A stretch of 29,757 bases of DNA, from the NCBI GenBank assembly GCA_016987375.1, contig PJRA01000503.1:5737-35493 (forward strand), in the 5' to 3' direction. Origin of the DNA: Brachionus koreanus (lineage: Eukaryota; Rotifera; Eurotatoria; Ploima; Brachionidae). The notes below the pieces were generated by a model. The model was not told the DNA's origin. It worked only from the letters and a program-made list of their open reading frames with translations, and searched no databases. Below are positions 1-9,850 of this stretch, in pieces (position 1 is the stretch's first letter; each line of letters begins with the position of its first letter). Both the position numbers and the translations under genes were made by a program.

Positions 1-1234
1 CAAGTATCAAGGATGTAGCAACCACTTCCCGGAGTATGCCATCAACTATTGTAAATACACAGACTCGTGGACTTGCATTAGAAATATTGTCTCAAATGCC
101 AACCGACAGCGCACTCACAAGAACAATCAATAGAAATCGGCAGAAGAATTCTATTTATACAACGGATCCAGAGCTTATAATTGATCTAAGGATCCCGGAA
201 GATTTAAAATTTACAGCACGGGGACAACGATTTCTTTTGTGGGATTCTCATGATGATGATGATGAAAAGGCCCGTATTATCATCTTTGTCACAGACAAAA
301 ATCTGCAAGTATTATCGGAATCGCGAGACTGGTTTGCGGATGGTACTTTTAGGACAGCTCCACTTTTATTCACCCAATCCTGGAATATTCATGCCAAAAT
401 TAGCGATAAATCTTTTCCACTTGTATTCTGCCTGCTAGAAGACTAGACAGAACTTACATATACCAGGGTTTACGAAAAACTTTTAGAAACTAAACCAGAC
501 CTTAATCCAAAGACCATTATGACGGATTTTGAAAAAGGCGCAATGAATGCTGGAAGTTCCGTTTTTAGACAATCAAATATCAAAACTTGTCTTTATCATC
601 TCACTCAAAATATATGGAAGCATATACAGTTACTTGGTCTCTCTTGTCTATACAAAGCTCCAGTGTCAAGCGAAGAATCAACTCAAAAATTTAATGAGGA
701 CTGCAAAAAACATATGAAATATTTATTTGCCATAGCGTTTGTCCCAGTCGACGACGTATAAAATGTTTTTGAAATAATCGAGAAAGATATCCCTTCCGAA
801 TTGGACTTACTTTATGATTATTTTGAGACCAACTATATCGGAGAAGTTGTTCCACAAGAAGGCGTTGGTCGTCGACGAAAAAAAAGGATCGCAAAGACCC
901 TTTATTTTAAATCAGTGTTTGGAATATGTATGACAATGTTCTGTCTGATTCGTCGAGAACAATCAATTGTTTAGAAGCTTGGCATCGAGTTTTCAATAAG
1001 AGAGTTGCAATTTCTCATCCTCAAACACCAGTATTTATCCAGCATATAGTTGAAGTGCAAGATAAAGTGGAACGAGATCTTAATCACATGGATAATGGCG
1101 TTCCGAACACTCAACGATAGAATCAACGAATACGTGATCATAGAATCAAACGAATCGTCGAAAAATACAACGATTCAGATACAATTCAATATCTTAATAG
1201 TATATGTAATTATTTCGATTTTATTCATAATTGA
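1..1234 (+). pseudogene. MULE transposase, decayed, 5' end outside window
   Basis: Remnant of a Mutator-like (MULE) transposase. The reading frame is open from the first bases, so the gene begins upstream of the window. One frame carries the catalytic core: the WFADGTF stretch near 333, MTDFEKGAMNA at 519 and the Cys/His segment CLYHLTQNIW at 585. These match the spacing of acidic and C/H motifs of the MULE domain. That frame is broken by in-frame TAG (444-446) and TAA (759-761). Around 920 it shifts to the frame starting at 926, which holds the typical C-terminal segment RTINCLEAWHRVFNKRVAISHP, broken once more by TAG near 1119 and ending at TGA 1232-1234. Several independent lesions show it is dead. 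Family identity is from motif recognition; the FLYWCH-type DNA-binding part expected upstream is not visible. Confidence 0.85.
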
Positions 1235-1412
1235 CAACTTTTTATCAGTTTTTTATTTTTATTTTCCATTTTTTTCAGATATTCCATCATTTCAGTCTTT
1301 TGTTCATTTCAGTTTCTTTTTTTTTCATTATATTGCTATTTTAATTAATTATTAATTATAATAAATTAAAAAAAAATTAGTTAAGTTTTTTTTATTTAAT
1401 TTAAAAAAAAAT

Positions 1413-1551
1413 TGTCGGATCGAGTTTTATCGGAAGTGACTTATCGGAAATTATTTTGTCGGAAAAGGCATTGTCGGATCGAAATTTGTCGGAAATGACT
1501 TGTCGTAAGTGACTTGTCGGAAGTGACTTTGTCGGAAAGGTCTGCCAGCCC
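1413..1551 (+). repeat. Subterminal short-repeat array at the 3' end of the MULE
   Basis: Nine copies of a 14-15 bp unit around the core TGTCGGAAGTGAC, with cores starting at 1413, 1428, 1442, 1457, 1472, 1487, 1501, 1515 and 1530. Copies vary (TATCGG, TGTCGT). The array ends at GGTCTGCCAGCC, read from outside as GGCTGGCAGACC, the probable transposon terminus. Arrays of short repeats near the ends are usual in MULE-type elements, where transposase binds them. The matching 5' end would lie upstream of the window. Confidence 0.7.
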
Positions 1552-1620
1552 TTTGACATCGTTTTTTTGATTTGAACTGTACTCAGTAGTGTTATTCATC
1601 TTAACAAGTTTGCATTTGTC

Positions 1621-1836
1621 CTATAGTGACATGTTTTTGTCTTCCAATTCTCTGGTAAGTTCCAGGATTTCGCTATTGAAGTCATTCCGAATCGGTTGTT
1701 TTGCTAGCTCAATCATCATCTTCTTAGTGAGTTCATTTTCAATTAATCGATTGTATAAGTCAACCCTAATGTTTTTGATGATGTAATCCGTAGTCATGAT
1801 ATTCAAAGACAAGAATAAGCTTGTTGTACGACACAA
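1621..1836 (-). CDS. Unassigned ORF, possibly exon or element fragment
   Basis: An uninterrupted minus-strand frame of 71 codons ending at TAG 1621-1623. The peptide has mixed charge, with a helical-looking C-terminal half (NELTKKMMIELAKQ, then SEILELTRELEDKN) that could form a short coiled coil. The first residue is TTG, not ATG; the first true Met lies 13 codons in, so the open frame may be the 3' part of something longer. It sits between the MULE terminus and the conserved 3' coding end of non-LTR copy A. It does not match the C-terminal segment seen in copy C, so it is either lineage-specific sequence of that retrotransposon or an unrelated fragment. No family recognised. Confidence 0.25.
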   Translation of the reverse strand: MCRTTSLFLSLNIMTTDYIIKNIRVDLYNRLIENELTKKMMIELAKQPIRNDFNSEILELTRELEDKNMSL

Positions 1837-1856
1837 CTTGTTGAGACTGTCAGTAG

Positions 1857-3355
1857 TTTAAGTTTATTATATGCCTCATGATATAATAAGTTAGAGGGAG
1901 TATCATAAAGTATAGAACGAACCGCTAAATTTTGGATTACTTTTAATATTTTTTAAATTGGTTTATGAAAGAGAGTTAAAACAAGTGAAAGAATAATCTA
2001 GATTAGATCCAATCAAAGACTTAAAAAGTTATAAAGTCAAGGCCCCATTTTTTTTGTTGACAAGATTTTGATTAAGTTTAGCCTTGAATTACAAAGTTCT
2101 TTAATTTCTTCTATCATTGAAGAAAAGGTTAGTTTAGATAAGAATTTATTTCCTAGGAACTTCATTTTTTTTAGGTTTTCGATTTTATTCCCATTAATCC
2201 TTTAATTAAAACATAGAACTTTGTTGTTTATAGTAAAAATCATTAAGCAAGACTTTTCACGCGAAATCTTTATTTTCCACTTGAAAATTTTGTAATAATA
2301 ACAGGTCGACAATTTGACGGGTCTTGTGTATGAGAAGATTTCTTAGAGATCATAGTGATTTTGACACTTTTCCAAGCTTTAGGAACTGTAACTTCTTGAA
2401 GACTAATATTTAAAAGTTCTTTTATCTCTTTTAATAAATTTAAAAATTGAAGGTAGTTTTTTTGACATTAGATTGTGGATAAGGTCAGGTCTGCAAGTTG
2501 CTTCTCCCTTTGGCTATTTTAATGCCGAAATTATTTTATTAGGGCTTATCGGTTCCTTGAAGTTAAGCTGACTATTGCTTTTAAAATATTTTATATTAGA
2601 GTGAGTAATTTTTAAATCTTTTTCATTGTTTTTATGACCAGGATTAAGACTGAATGTTGAAGATAATTGGGTTAAATTTGGGCCTTTATTTGATCTAAAC
2701 TTATTTATTTTTTCCAAAATGTTCTGCTTGATAATGGGTTTTTCCCCATATTATTAATAAAATCAAACCAATTTTCATTTCAAAATTTTTCTAGGCTAAT
2801 TTTAATTTCGAATGTTAACTGAAAACTAGAAATAAATCAAGAATTTCAACATAATATCAATTAAAGATATTAAAAGTAGGGGTTTAATCATTAATTACGG
2901 AAAAATCTAATTGATTAATTATCCTTTCCAAAATAATTCAATTTTGATTTTCTCCTAGACAGCCTACTTGTTTTTTCCGAGCGTTAAGATCACCTCCGAG
3001 AATAATATTTTTACATATGCTTTTTATTTTTCAAACAGATAAAAATTAACAAGTTCATTTGGTAGGTTATAGAGGCTAAATAAAAATAAATATTTGAGTC
3101 ACTCAAATCAACTTTTATTTCGTCAAATAATACTATATCAGGAAATTTGTGAGACAAAAAATTTTCTTATAGTTTAACCTTACTAGGAAGATGAGCACAA
3201 TTCAAATGTGTAATTAATAACCTTTTTTTTTGAAAATTGTTTTTTTTTTTGCAATTTGAAATATTCATTCTGAATTTTCTTCAAATTTGAACGGGTTGAT
3301 TTAATGATTTAACGGTTTACTCTAAATTCAAGTTTTGTCAGATTTATTCTTGCAG
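1857..3355 (-). mobile_element. Non-LTR retrotransposon copy A, degenerate
   Basis: Jockey-like LINE remnant. Read on the minus strand it begins with an apurinic endonuclease region: a start resembling LLITHLNCAHLPSK near 3200 and the motif GGDLNARKKQVGCLGEN at about 3010-2950. It continues through the linker EPISPNKIISALK (2520-2560) and PSNCRPVIITKF (about 2310) into the thumb region. The palm with YxDD is deleted. The 3' coding end (AYNKLKLLTVS, about 1860-1880) matches the same place in copies B and C. Frames are broken by many stops and shifts. The 5' limit is set by where recognisable sequence ends and is approximate. Confidence 0.75.
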
Positions 3356-3497
3356 CTTTTTAATTCTATAATTTAAATTACTTTACTTTTATCTTATTTT
3401 TTCTTTAAATTTTTATTTTATTTTATTTTTAATTAATTTTAATTTATTATTTTTTTATTAATATTTTTTTTTTAATCTGAAAGAGCGTTACCACGAA

Positions 3498-3835
3498 GTA
3501 TGCTTTAAAACCTACACCCGTCAAGATTGAGAAAAAACAACACCGGGTGTAAATCACAAAATTTTTTATAAAAAGCCCATTTTTTTTAGCACATTTACTT
3601 TTGCTTACCTGAATTTTATTATACAATTTTTTTTTTGTAAAAAATAAATCATCATCATATTAAAATTTTAAATGAAAAAAAATACTTCAATACACCCAAA
3701 AACACCCTTGTAATTTTCGTGATTCACCCAAAAACTAATAATATTTTCAACTAATAATATTTTCTAATTCATATTTTTAAGAGCATAAAAATATGAATTA
3801 GAAAATGTTAGTTTTATAACTAAAATAATATGATT
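3498..3835 (+). repeat. Left terminal inverted repeat of the 3498-5058 element
   Basis: Pairs with the right arm. Just inside position 3745 it contains a short tandem duplication (CTAATAATATTTTC twice) and then a 21-bp perfect hairpin (3759-3779 with 3786-3806), neither present in the right arm in that form. A CACCCG segment recurs twice near the outer end (ACACCCGTC and ACACCGGGTGT, the latter self-complementary). Confidence 0.85.
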
Positions 3836-4266
3836 TTGCTATGAAAAATTGAAAAAATAACTTTTAATGTTTTGAGATGATACACCCTGATTTTTTTGCC
3901 AAATCCCATTTTTTTTCACTAAAAAAAAATTGCTATAGAAGGTTTTCGACCATCAGGAATACTAAAATTTGGTTATTTTTTTAAATATAAATTAATTTTT
4001 AAAGTAAGTTTTTTCTAATAATTTTTTAAATGTTTGTAAAACATCAAAAATGACATACTAAAGTAAAAAGAAGAAAACATTAGAAATTTTTTTTCTTTAA
4101 TCATGAAATTTAATTATTTTGAATTTTTATTTTATATTTTTCATAAATTAGATTAGAATAAATTAAATTTTATATATTATTTATTAAAAAAAAATTGTTC
4201 TTTTATTTTTATTTATATATTGTATAGATTTTATATAAAAATCATATTAATTTTAATTTTTAGTAA

Positions 4267-4575
4267 TTAACAATTTTTCCTATAACTTGACGTAATTGTT
4301 TTTTCCATCACTGCTTTATTTAATTTACTTTTTAAAAAAGATTCGATTTTTTTTTGTTGCTCTTCTCTTGTTAGTTGGCTCCATCGTCGTCTTGTATATT
4401 CGTAGTGTCGAAAATATTTTGAAACTGTATACTCGCCACTTCCTCTCATTGCTAAAATACTTTGATCAACTTGTCCGTCGGCTAAACTTTTAAATGTGTC
4501 AAAAATATCATATAAATATTTTTTTTTATGATTTGTATATTCTTTTATCTTATGATTAATACCTTTAATGGCTTA
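4267..4575 (-). CDS. ORF fragment inside the long-TIR element
   Basis: A minus-strand frame of about 100 codons, open from near 4575 to a TAA at 4267, with a possible start at the Met coded at 4447-4449. It is Lys/Arg-rich: YFRHYEYTRRRWSQL is followed by an amphipathic stretch REEQQKKIESFLKSKLNKA. A DNA-binding or transposase-associated role would suit its position inside a TIR element, but no catalytic D/E motif is seen. A second readable stretch upstream (DRQNSFIVSENETDFYSRSDS, about 4630-4720) may be an earlier exon or the same gene after a frameshift. Likely the residue of a transposase gene in a deletion derivative. Function is not claimed. Confidence 0.45.
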
Positions 4576-4744
4576 AGTTAGAATTTTTATTTATCATCTT
4601 TTTTATATGGATGCTTAAATTCCTTAAGATTTTTAATCACAGAATCTGATCTAGAATAAAAATCAGTTTCATTTTCTGAAACTATAAAACTATTTTGACG
4701 GTCTTTTCTATTACCAAATATCTCAATCAATCTGTTTTTTTGGT

Positions 4745-5058
4745 CTAAATCATATTATTATAGTTATAAAACTAACATTTTCTAAATCATATTTTTATGC
4801 TCTTTAAAGAAATATTATTAGTTTTTGGGTGAATCACGAAAATTACAAGGGTGTTTTTGGGTGTATTGAAGTATTTTTTTTCATTTAAAATTTTAATATG
4901 ATGATGATTTATTTTTTACAAAAAAAAAATTGTATAATAAAATTCAGGTAAGCAAAAGTAAATGTGCTAAAAAAAATGGGCTTTTTATAAAAAATTTTGT
5001 GATTTACACCCGGTGTTGTTTTTTCTCAATCTTGACGGGTGTAGGTTTTAAAGCATAC
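4745..5058 (-). repeat. Right terminal inverted repeat of the 3498-5058 element
   Basis: Reverse complement of the left arm, ending at 5058. It lacks the roughly 30-bp internal gain of the left arm, so it is probably closer to the ancestral arm. Confidence 0.85.
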
Positions 5059-5778
5059 GGCACATATAATACAAATAAATAAATAATGATAATTAGTCTT
5101 TTCATAGTTTCAGTACCAAAATTTACTCAAATATTTAATAGATCTTCAAATTTTTTTTTAATCAACTGAAGTAAAATCAAGTTGATTCTATTTAAGGGGC
5201 ATCATATTTGAAAAATATATACTTGCAAACGCAGTTAGAAATTCTTATTTAGACTTGTCTTAATTTGACTTGCAAATTGCCTCTAAATCAGTTGAATCAA
5301 ATTCTTCTCGCTCACTGAATTTGTTTCGTTTAGATTAATTTTTGTAAAATAAAGCAAAACAATAAATATTAATGAATGATCAAATAAAATTTTTCCATTT
5401 TAATTTTTATGCTACTATTGACTTATTTATTTTTCGAATTTTTTAAACATGTTGTTTTAAACAATATTTTTTATTTTAAAACCTGCAAAATAATATATCT
5501 AATTAAATTAATTTAAGTGCTTAATATAGAAAGATCTTCTTGATATTTTAAAGTAAATTCAAAAAATAAAAAAGTCAAAAGTAGTATAATTAATTGCTAT
5601 TTCTAAAAAAAAATTGTACGCATAATATAAGAAACAAATATTGCAATATAAACGAGAAAAAAAAATCTTTAATATTTAGTCATAACTTTTAGAAAAACAC
5701 AAATTTTTTCCTCAAAATCAATTTATTACATTTTATATTAATCAAATTTAGATATTTAGTTTAATAAGTGTTCAAAAT
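5059..5778. other. AT-rich spacer without recognisable gene
   Basis: Mostly A/T runs. No frame of interest on either strand. It separates the long-TIR element from the 5779-7536 gene and presumably holds that gene's promoter, which I cannot define by sequence. Confidence 0.5.
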
Positions 5779-7536
5779 ATGCTACCCACTTTTGATCGTC
5801 TAAAACAGAACTCATTTAATCCTATAATGAGAAAATCGGCTGAAATTTATGAAATTGATTTAGCTCAGGGTGTGTTTGAACGGTTTGATTGTCCAATCCT
5901 TAATGAAACTGGATGTATGTATCGTTTTGTATCAAACTTCCAAATTCAGTAATTAATTAAAAAATATTTAATTTTTTGTTTTCTAAATTTAATTTGACTT
6001 TGATTTTAAAAAATTTGATTATGATGATTTTTAAAAAAAAAATTAATTATTAAATTAGTAGTTAGCTTATTAAAAAAACGGGAATTAAAAATTCGGCAAT
6101 TCTTTTGTATTTAGTGTTGAGTGCGTTCAGTCGATTCCATAGGACGGCCAAATAATTTTTTGGCAGTTTCGATAGCCATGTAAGAAAATAATGTCTGAAA
6201 AATTTTCAAATTTTTTTTTTCAATAAATAAAACAATGGTGTGGAAAAAATGTGGAAAATTAAATTTTTTTCCTTCATCACCATCAAAAAGCCCAACACCA
6301 TTCTTTGGCGGTTCTATGTCGGCCACTGACGGTACCTAATTGAATAAGTTGGTATTTATATTTTTTCTTAATTTTCATGTTCATTTCTGTGTCCAATTAG
6401 GCTACTTTTAGTTTTCCAAATTCAAATAATTTTGATATAAATAAATAGATAAAGATTTTTCAAAGCTCATTTTTTTTCCTCAAATTATTTTTAGAATATT
6501 TGAACAAGAAATAAAAAGGAGAGTTTTCCTCGTATTATGTTTGAATAAAATTTTATAAAGAAAAAAATTTAAAAACTTGTTTTGTAAAATTTTATTAAAT
6601 CCATAAAAAAATTTTATTAAGAAATTCAATATTCTAAATAGTATTTTTTAAGCAATGACACATGATTCATTTCATATAAAAGAGAGCAGTACCTATAAGC
6701 AACTTTATGAAAGTGCTAAAGAAAAAGATCAACAACATATTATTCATCCAGATGAACCAATCGTTGTCTGTAGGCTAAATGATATTAAAGAGAATCTAGA
6801 GGGTGATTATGGAAGAGTAAAAATATTTTATGATACTATTTACCTTCATCCAGAGTCTCAAGTCCACGCAATAGCAAAATGCAAGATTCTTGTTGATATT
6901 AATCGGTCTCTTCCTGATACCGTTCGTAGTTCATATTTTTATGCTTCAATGCTTGTGCCTGTATTCAACAAATATGCATGTGGAAGGATACATTTCAAAT
7001 ATCCTGATTTTAACTTTTTCAAAGGACAAAACGTTGAAAATTTGGTTCTAGTTGGCGAAATAGTATTTCGGCATGAAACAGAAAAACAAATTCTTCTTGA
7101 ATCAATACATTATCTTACTGAATACACTCCTATCCAGCTCGCTATTACTGTAGTTCTTCCTCGCCACTTTTATAGTGGATTTAGAATGCAACTAATTTTG
7201 ATACATAGGGATATCGAATTCGATCCTGAAAAAAGAAATCTATTGAAATCGTTATTAGAAAATGGAGAAAAAAAAATTGACGAATGTAGCAGATACGATT
7301 GTCCATTGAATATTTTAGAATGGAAAAAAAATCAATCACTTGCAGCTATGTTCAATGTTAAACCGATCAAAGTAATTGAATACAGTGAAGATGACTTTTA
7401 TCAAGGTAATCCGATTAAATTTGATATTCCAGGTTCTATTTTCGATTACTCAGAATCTATCAAAATAACCATCGAATTTGAAACAATTCAAGCAATAAAA
7501 TTGGAATGGGAAAAACACACAAAAAGATATCCTTAA
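5779..7536 (+). CDS. Unrecognised protein gene, probable two-exon model
   Basis: The main exon is a 293-codon open frame from ATG 6655 to TAA 7534-7536. It is the longest plus-strand frame in the window and uses varied residues rather than AT-driven low complexity. The protein looks soluble: no signal peptide or membrane segment. It has alternating hydrophobic beta-like stretches (LVLVGEIVFRHE, LAITVVLPRHFY, QLILIHRDIEFD) and a charged C-terminus. I recognise no family. An upstream frame at 5779 (MLPTFDRLKQNSF...) reaches a consensus donor GTATGT at 5915-5920. A T-rich acceptor ends at AG 6651-6652, and joining 5779-5914 to 6653-7536 keeps frame, giving 339 aa. If the first exon is not used, translation would start at 6655. 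AATAAA at 7543-7548 follows the stop directly. The main exon is well supported; the join is inference. Confidence 0.65.
5915..6652 (+). other. Proposed intron of the 5779-7536 gene
   Basis: Donor GTATGT and acceptor TTTTTTAAG flank 738 bp of AT-rich sequence. Donor and acceptor phases match (one base before, two after). It is far longer than the 42-62 bp introns of the FAM81 gene and contains a minus-strand open stretch at 6111-6345, which may reflect an inserted sequence. Confidence 0.35.
6111..6345 (-). CDS. Possible minus-strand exon fragments
   Basis: Two short readable pieces on the minus strand. One follows a candidate acceptor CAATTAG and reads VADIEPPKNGVGLFDG (about 6275-6330). The other follows a candidate acceptor TTTTTCAG and reads MAIETAKKLFGRPMESTERT (about 6111-6180), then TAA. 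Between them is AT-rich sequence that looks like an intron. The continuous frame begins with GTG, not ATG. A different frame of the second piece is open as well, so the coding call is weak. No family recognised. Confidence 0.2.
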
Positions 7537-7542
7537 ATACAA

Positions 7543-7548
7543 AATAAA
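7543..7548 (+). promoter_or_regulatory. Polyadenylation signal AATAAA
   Basis: Canonical AATAAA beginning six bases after the stop codon of the 5779-7536 gene, implying a very short 3' UTR. Confidence 0.5.
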
Positions 7549-7744
7549 ATTATAGCTGAATTTAGTTAAAAAAATTTTTACTAATAAATTTTATAAAAAT
7601 AAAAATTTTAAATTTTTCTTATTTATCTTAGTTTTAGTACCAAAATTTCTTAAACATGATTATTCAAATATTTAAAAGTTGTAAACAATTTTTGTTGCGA
7701 TATTCAAAAATAAGATAAATGATTCACTTTTAATAGTTGACAAT

Positions 7745-9481
7745 ATTATTATTTATTTCTTTTTCTGTACCGACTTAATGCTTCTTCAGAATAAAATAGA
7801 AAAAAAATCCATTCAATTCTGTCCAAACTTATCTTTCACTCAACTCAAAAAGCCGATTGGAAACTGTTAGTAATTTAAGTTTATTTAAAGAATCATAATG
7901 CAATATGCTGGAGGGAGTAACATATTTTAACTTAAGGATAGATCTGACTTCTGTGTTCTGAAATGCTTTTAGTTTTTTGATATTATTTTCCAAAAATGAA
8001 TTCAAGCAAGGAAAAGAATAGTTTAAAATTGATCCGACTAAAGTTTTTTATAAATTTCCTTGTGTGTTTTGAGTAAGATCCCATTTTTTTATTTGACATT
8101 ATCTTAATAATATTTAACCTTATATTTCAGCTTATTTTAATCTCGTCTCCTAATATATTAAAGTTTAACTTAGAAACAAATTTAATCCTAAGAATCTTGA
8201 TTTCTTTTTTGTCTCACTATTCTGTTTCCATAAATTTTTAAGTTTAGATTTTCACTCTCTTTTTTGTACCTAGAAAAGATTACAGAACACGACTTTTCAA
8301 CTGATATCTTCATTTTCCATTTAACAAGCCATCTAGTTCGTTGGTGTATTTATTTATCTTATTTTCAAGGTTCCCCTTTTTGAAGAATGTAACTAGATAA
8401 TCTGCAAAAAGCAGAGAGTATTCATTGTTTTGTTTCTTTTGGGGATGTCATTAATATATAAACTAAATAAAAGATGACTGATTACTGAGCCTTGAAGAAC
8501 ACCTGCAGTTATTTAAGGTTTTAGAAATATCAAGAAACAGGCCGCGAACTTTTTTTCTATTAAATGATTCCACAATTTTTTGAATTAAAAAGAAAAGATA
8601 ATCTGATGTTCTCCAATGTTTCCTAAATCCACACTGCTCCTGGATAAGGAATGAATTTTGTTCAAAATAATTTTATAATCTTAATTTTATGATCTGAATA
8701 TACTTAAATAACTCGTTTTACAAATTGGTCTATAATTTAATGGATCTTGTAAAGTAGAGGCCTTTTTTTGAATCATAGTAATGTTTGAAGTTTTCCAAAC
8801 TTTTCGGATTTACTTTCTCTAAGAGATAAATTGATAAGTTCTAAGATTTCTATTAATTAATTTAACATTAAATAAGTTTTTTAACATTAAATTATGAATT
8901 TGGTCAGATCCTGATCCCGCTTCATTTTCAATCTTTTTAAAGCTATAATTAATACTGAAAAAGGTAAGGAATGCCTTATGTGATACAGAACTGATTTTTT
9001 CTGTAATTTTATCATTTAGTTGATCTATAATGAGGTAACTATCAGGGATATTAACTATTTGGGAATTTAAAATCTCGCTAAAAAATTGCCTGTTTACTTT
9101 CTTATATTTAATTTTTGACTTAACTTAACTATTTAAATCATTGAAGCCGGTAATTTTGTCAAAAAGTCAAGTTGAAACTAAGAACAGATCAAGAAATTCA
9201 AATTAATTCTTGTTAAAAATATTGAAAGTAGAGCGCTTATAATTAATTACTGAAAAGTCTAACTCATTAATTATCCTTTCCAACTTAATACCGTTTTCAT
9301 TTTCTCCTACGCATCCTATTTGTTTTGTTCTATCGTTTAGATCACCACCTAAAATGCAGTTTATACATTTTTTATTAACTGTTTTAAAAAAATTAAAGTT
9401 CAAAAGTACATTGGGTGGATTATAAAGACTAATTACAACATGCAAAATAAAATAAAATAATAAAAATGAATGAATGATCAA
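7745..9481 (-). mobile_element. Non-LTR retrotransposon copy B, degenerate
   Basis: Same family as copy A. Minus-strand order: endonuclease motif GGDLNDRTKQIGCVGEN (9303-9360) followed by ELDFSVINYKRSTFNIF (about 9215-9265); linker GSGSDQIHNLMLK (about 8890-8920); RT segments EQCGFRKHWRTSDYLF (about 8585-8640), GVLQGSVISHLLFSLYINDIP-like sequence (8440-8505) and LFADYLVTFF (8381-8415), where the second catalytic Asp of ADD has become Tyr. The C-terminal LTVSNRLFELSER (about 7825-7865) is followed at once by the 3' UTR, so the last coding part is deleted. It ends in a degenerate stem-loop and a short AAATAA-type tail at 7745-7765. Numerous stops and shifts: dead copy. Confidence 0.85.
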
Positions 9482-9850
9482 ATAAAATTTCTATTTTTGA
9501 TTTTTCCATATACGACAATCAAGAATACATTAATCTTAAAAAAAATTTAGATTATTGATGCTTGTCCTGTGAAATTTAAAAAATTATACTTAAATTATTG
9601 ATTTTTAGAAATTAGTTTTATGAAATTTGTTTATCCTTGAACATTTATTATACTTATTTCTAGAGAGTCTAGAAAAATCACGACACTAACTGAAAGCTAT
9701 TTTATATTAAAAAAAAATAATTGTTCATTATTTTAAATACTGTGAAAAAAATTTTAACAATTTCAAAAAAATCTTTATTTAAAATTAAAAAAGTTTGAAT
9801 CGAACAAATTAAACTTTTTTTCAGTAGATGAAGTATTTAGATTTAAAAAA
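9482..9850. other. Spacer and FAM81 3' flank
   Basis: No coding frame. On the minus strand an AATAAA (TTTATT at 9774-9779 on the plus strand) lies about 72 bases downstream of the FAM81 stop and is the best candidate polyadenylation signal. Confidence 0.5.

Larger units (their letters stand above)
1..1551 (+). mobile_element. MULE DNA transposon, 3' portion
   Basis: Inferred extent of the element: transposase remnant (1-1234), an AT-rich spacer with homopolymer runs (1235-1410) and the terminal repeat array (1413-1551). The left end is missing from the window, so neither the terminal inverted repeat pair nor the expected 9-bp or so target duplication can be tested here. Confidence 0.65.
3498..5058. 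mobile_element. DNA transposon with long near-identical TIRs
   Basis: A 1561-bp element. Its left end, starting GTATGCTTTAAAACC at 3498, is repeated as the reverse complement at the right, ending GGTTTTAAAGCATAC at 5058. The first 250 bp or so of the two arms look identical by eye. Homology then continues to about 3835 on the left and 4745 on the right, the left arm having gained about 30 bp. No clear longer target duplication is visible; a TA duplication (3499-3500 and 5056-5057) is possible. The interior carries a minus-strand ORF fragment. The superfamily is not identified. Near-identity of the arms suggests recent activity or gene conversion. Confidence 0.85.

Noticed and set aside
250..438. 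Plus-strand ORF of 62 codons
   Set aside because: Overlaps the MULE transposase frame, whose motifs are clear; this is an out-of-frame shadow.
691..894. Minus-strand ORF of 67 codons
   Set aside because: Antisense to the MULE coding region with no recognisable features.
1050..1355. Plus-strand ORF of 101 codons with a hydrophobic end
   Set aside because: Out of frame with the MULE C-terminus, then runs through T-rich DNA that yields Phe/Ile/Leu by composition.
4296..4493. Plus-strand ORF of 65 codons
   Set aside because: Antisense to the better minus-strand frame of the long-TIR element; its hydrophobic content follows from A/T composition.
5361..9490. Shared stretch AATGAATGATCAAATAAAATTT at about 5371 and 9469 as a long target duplication
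   Set aside because: The match is about 22 bp of low-complexity AT sequence, the flanks do not align, and the interval includes a host gene; probably chance.
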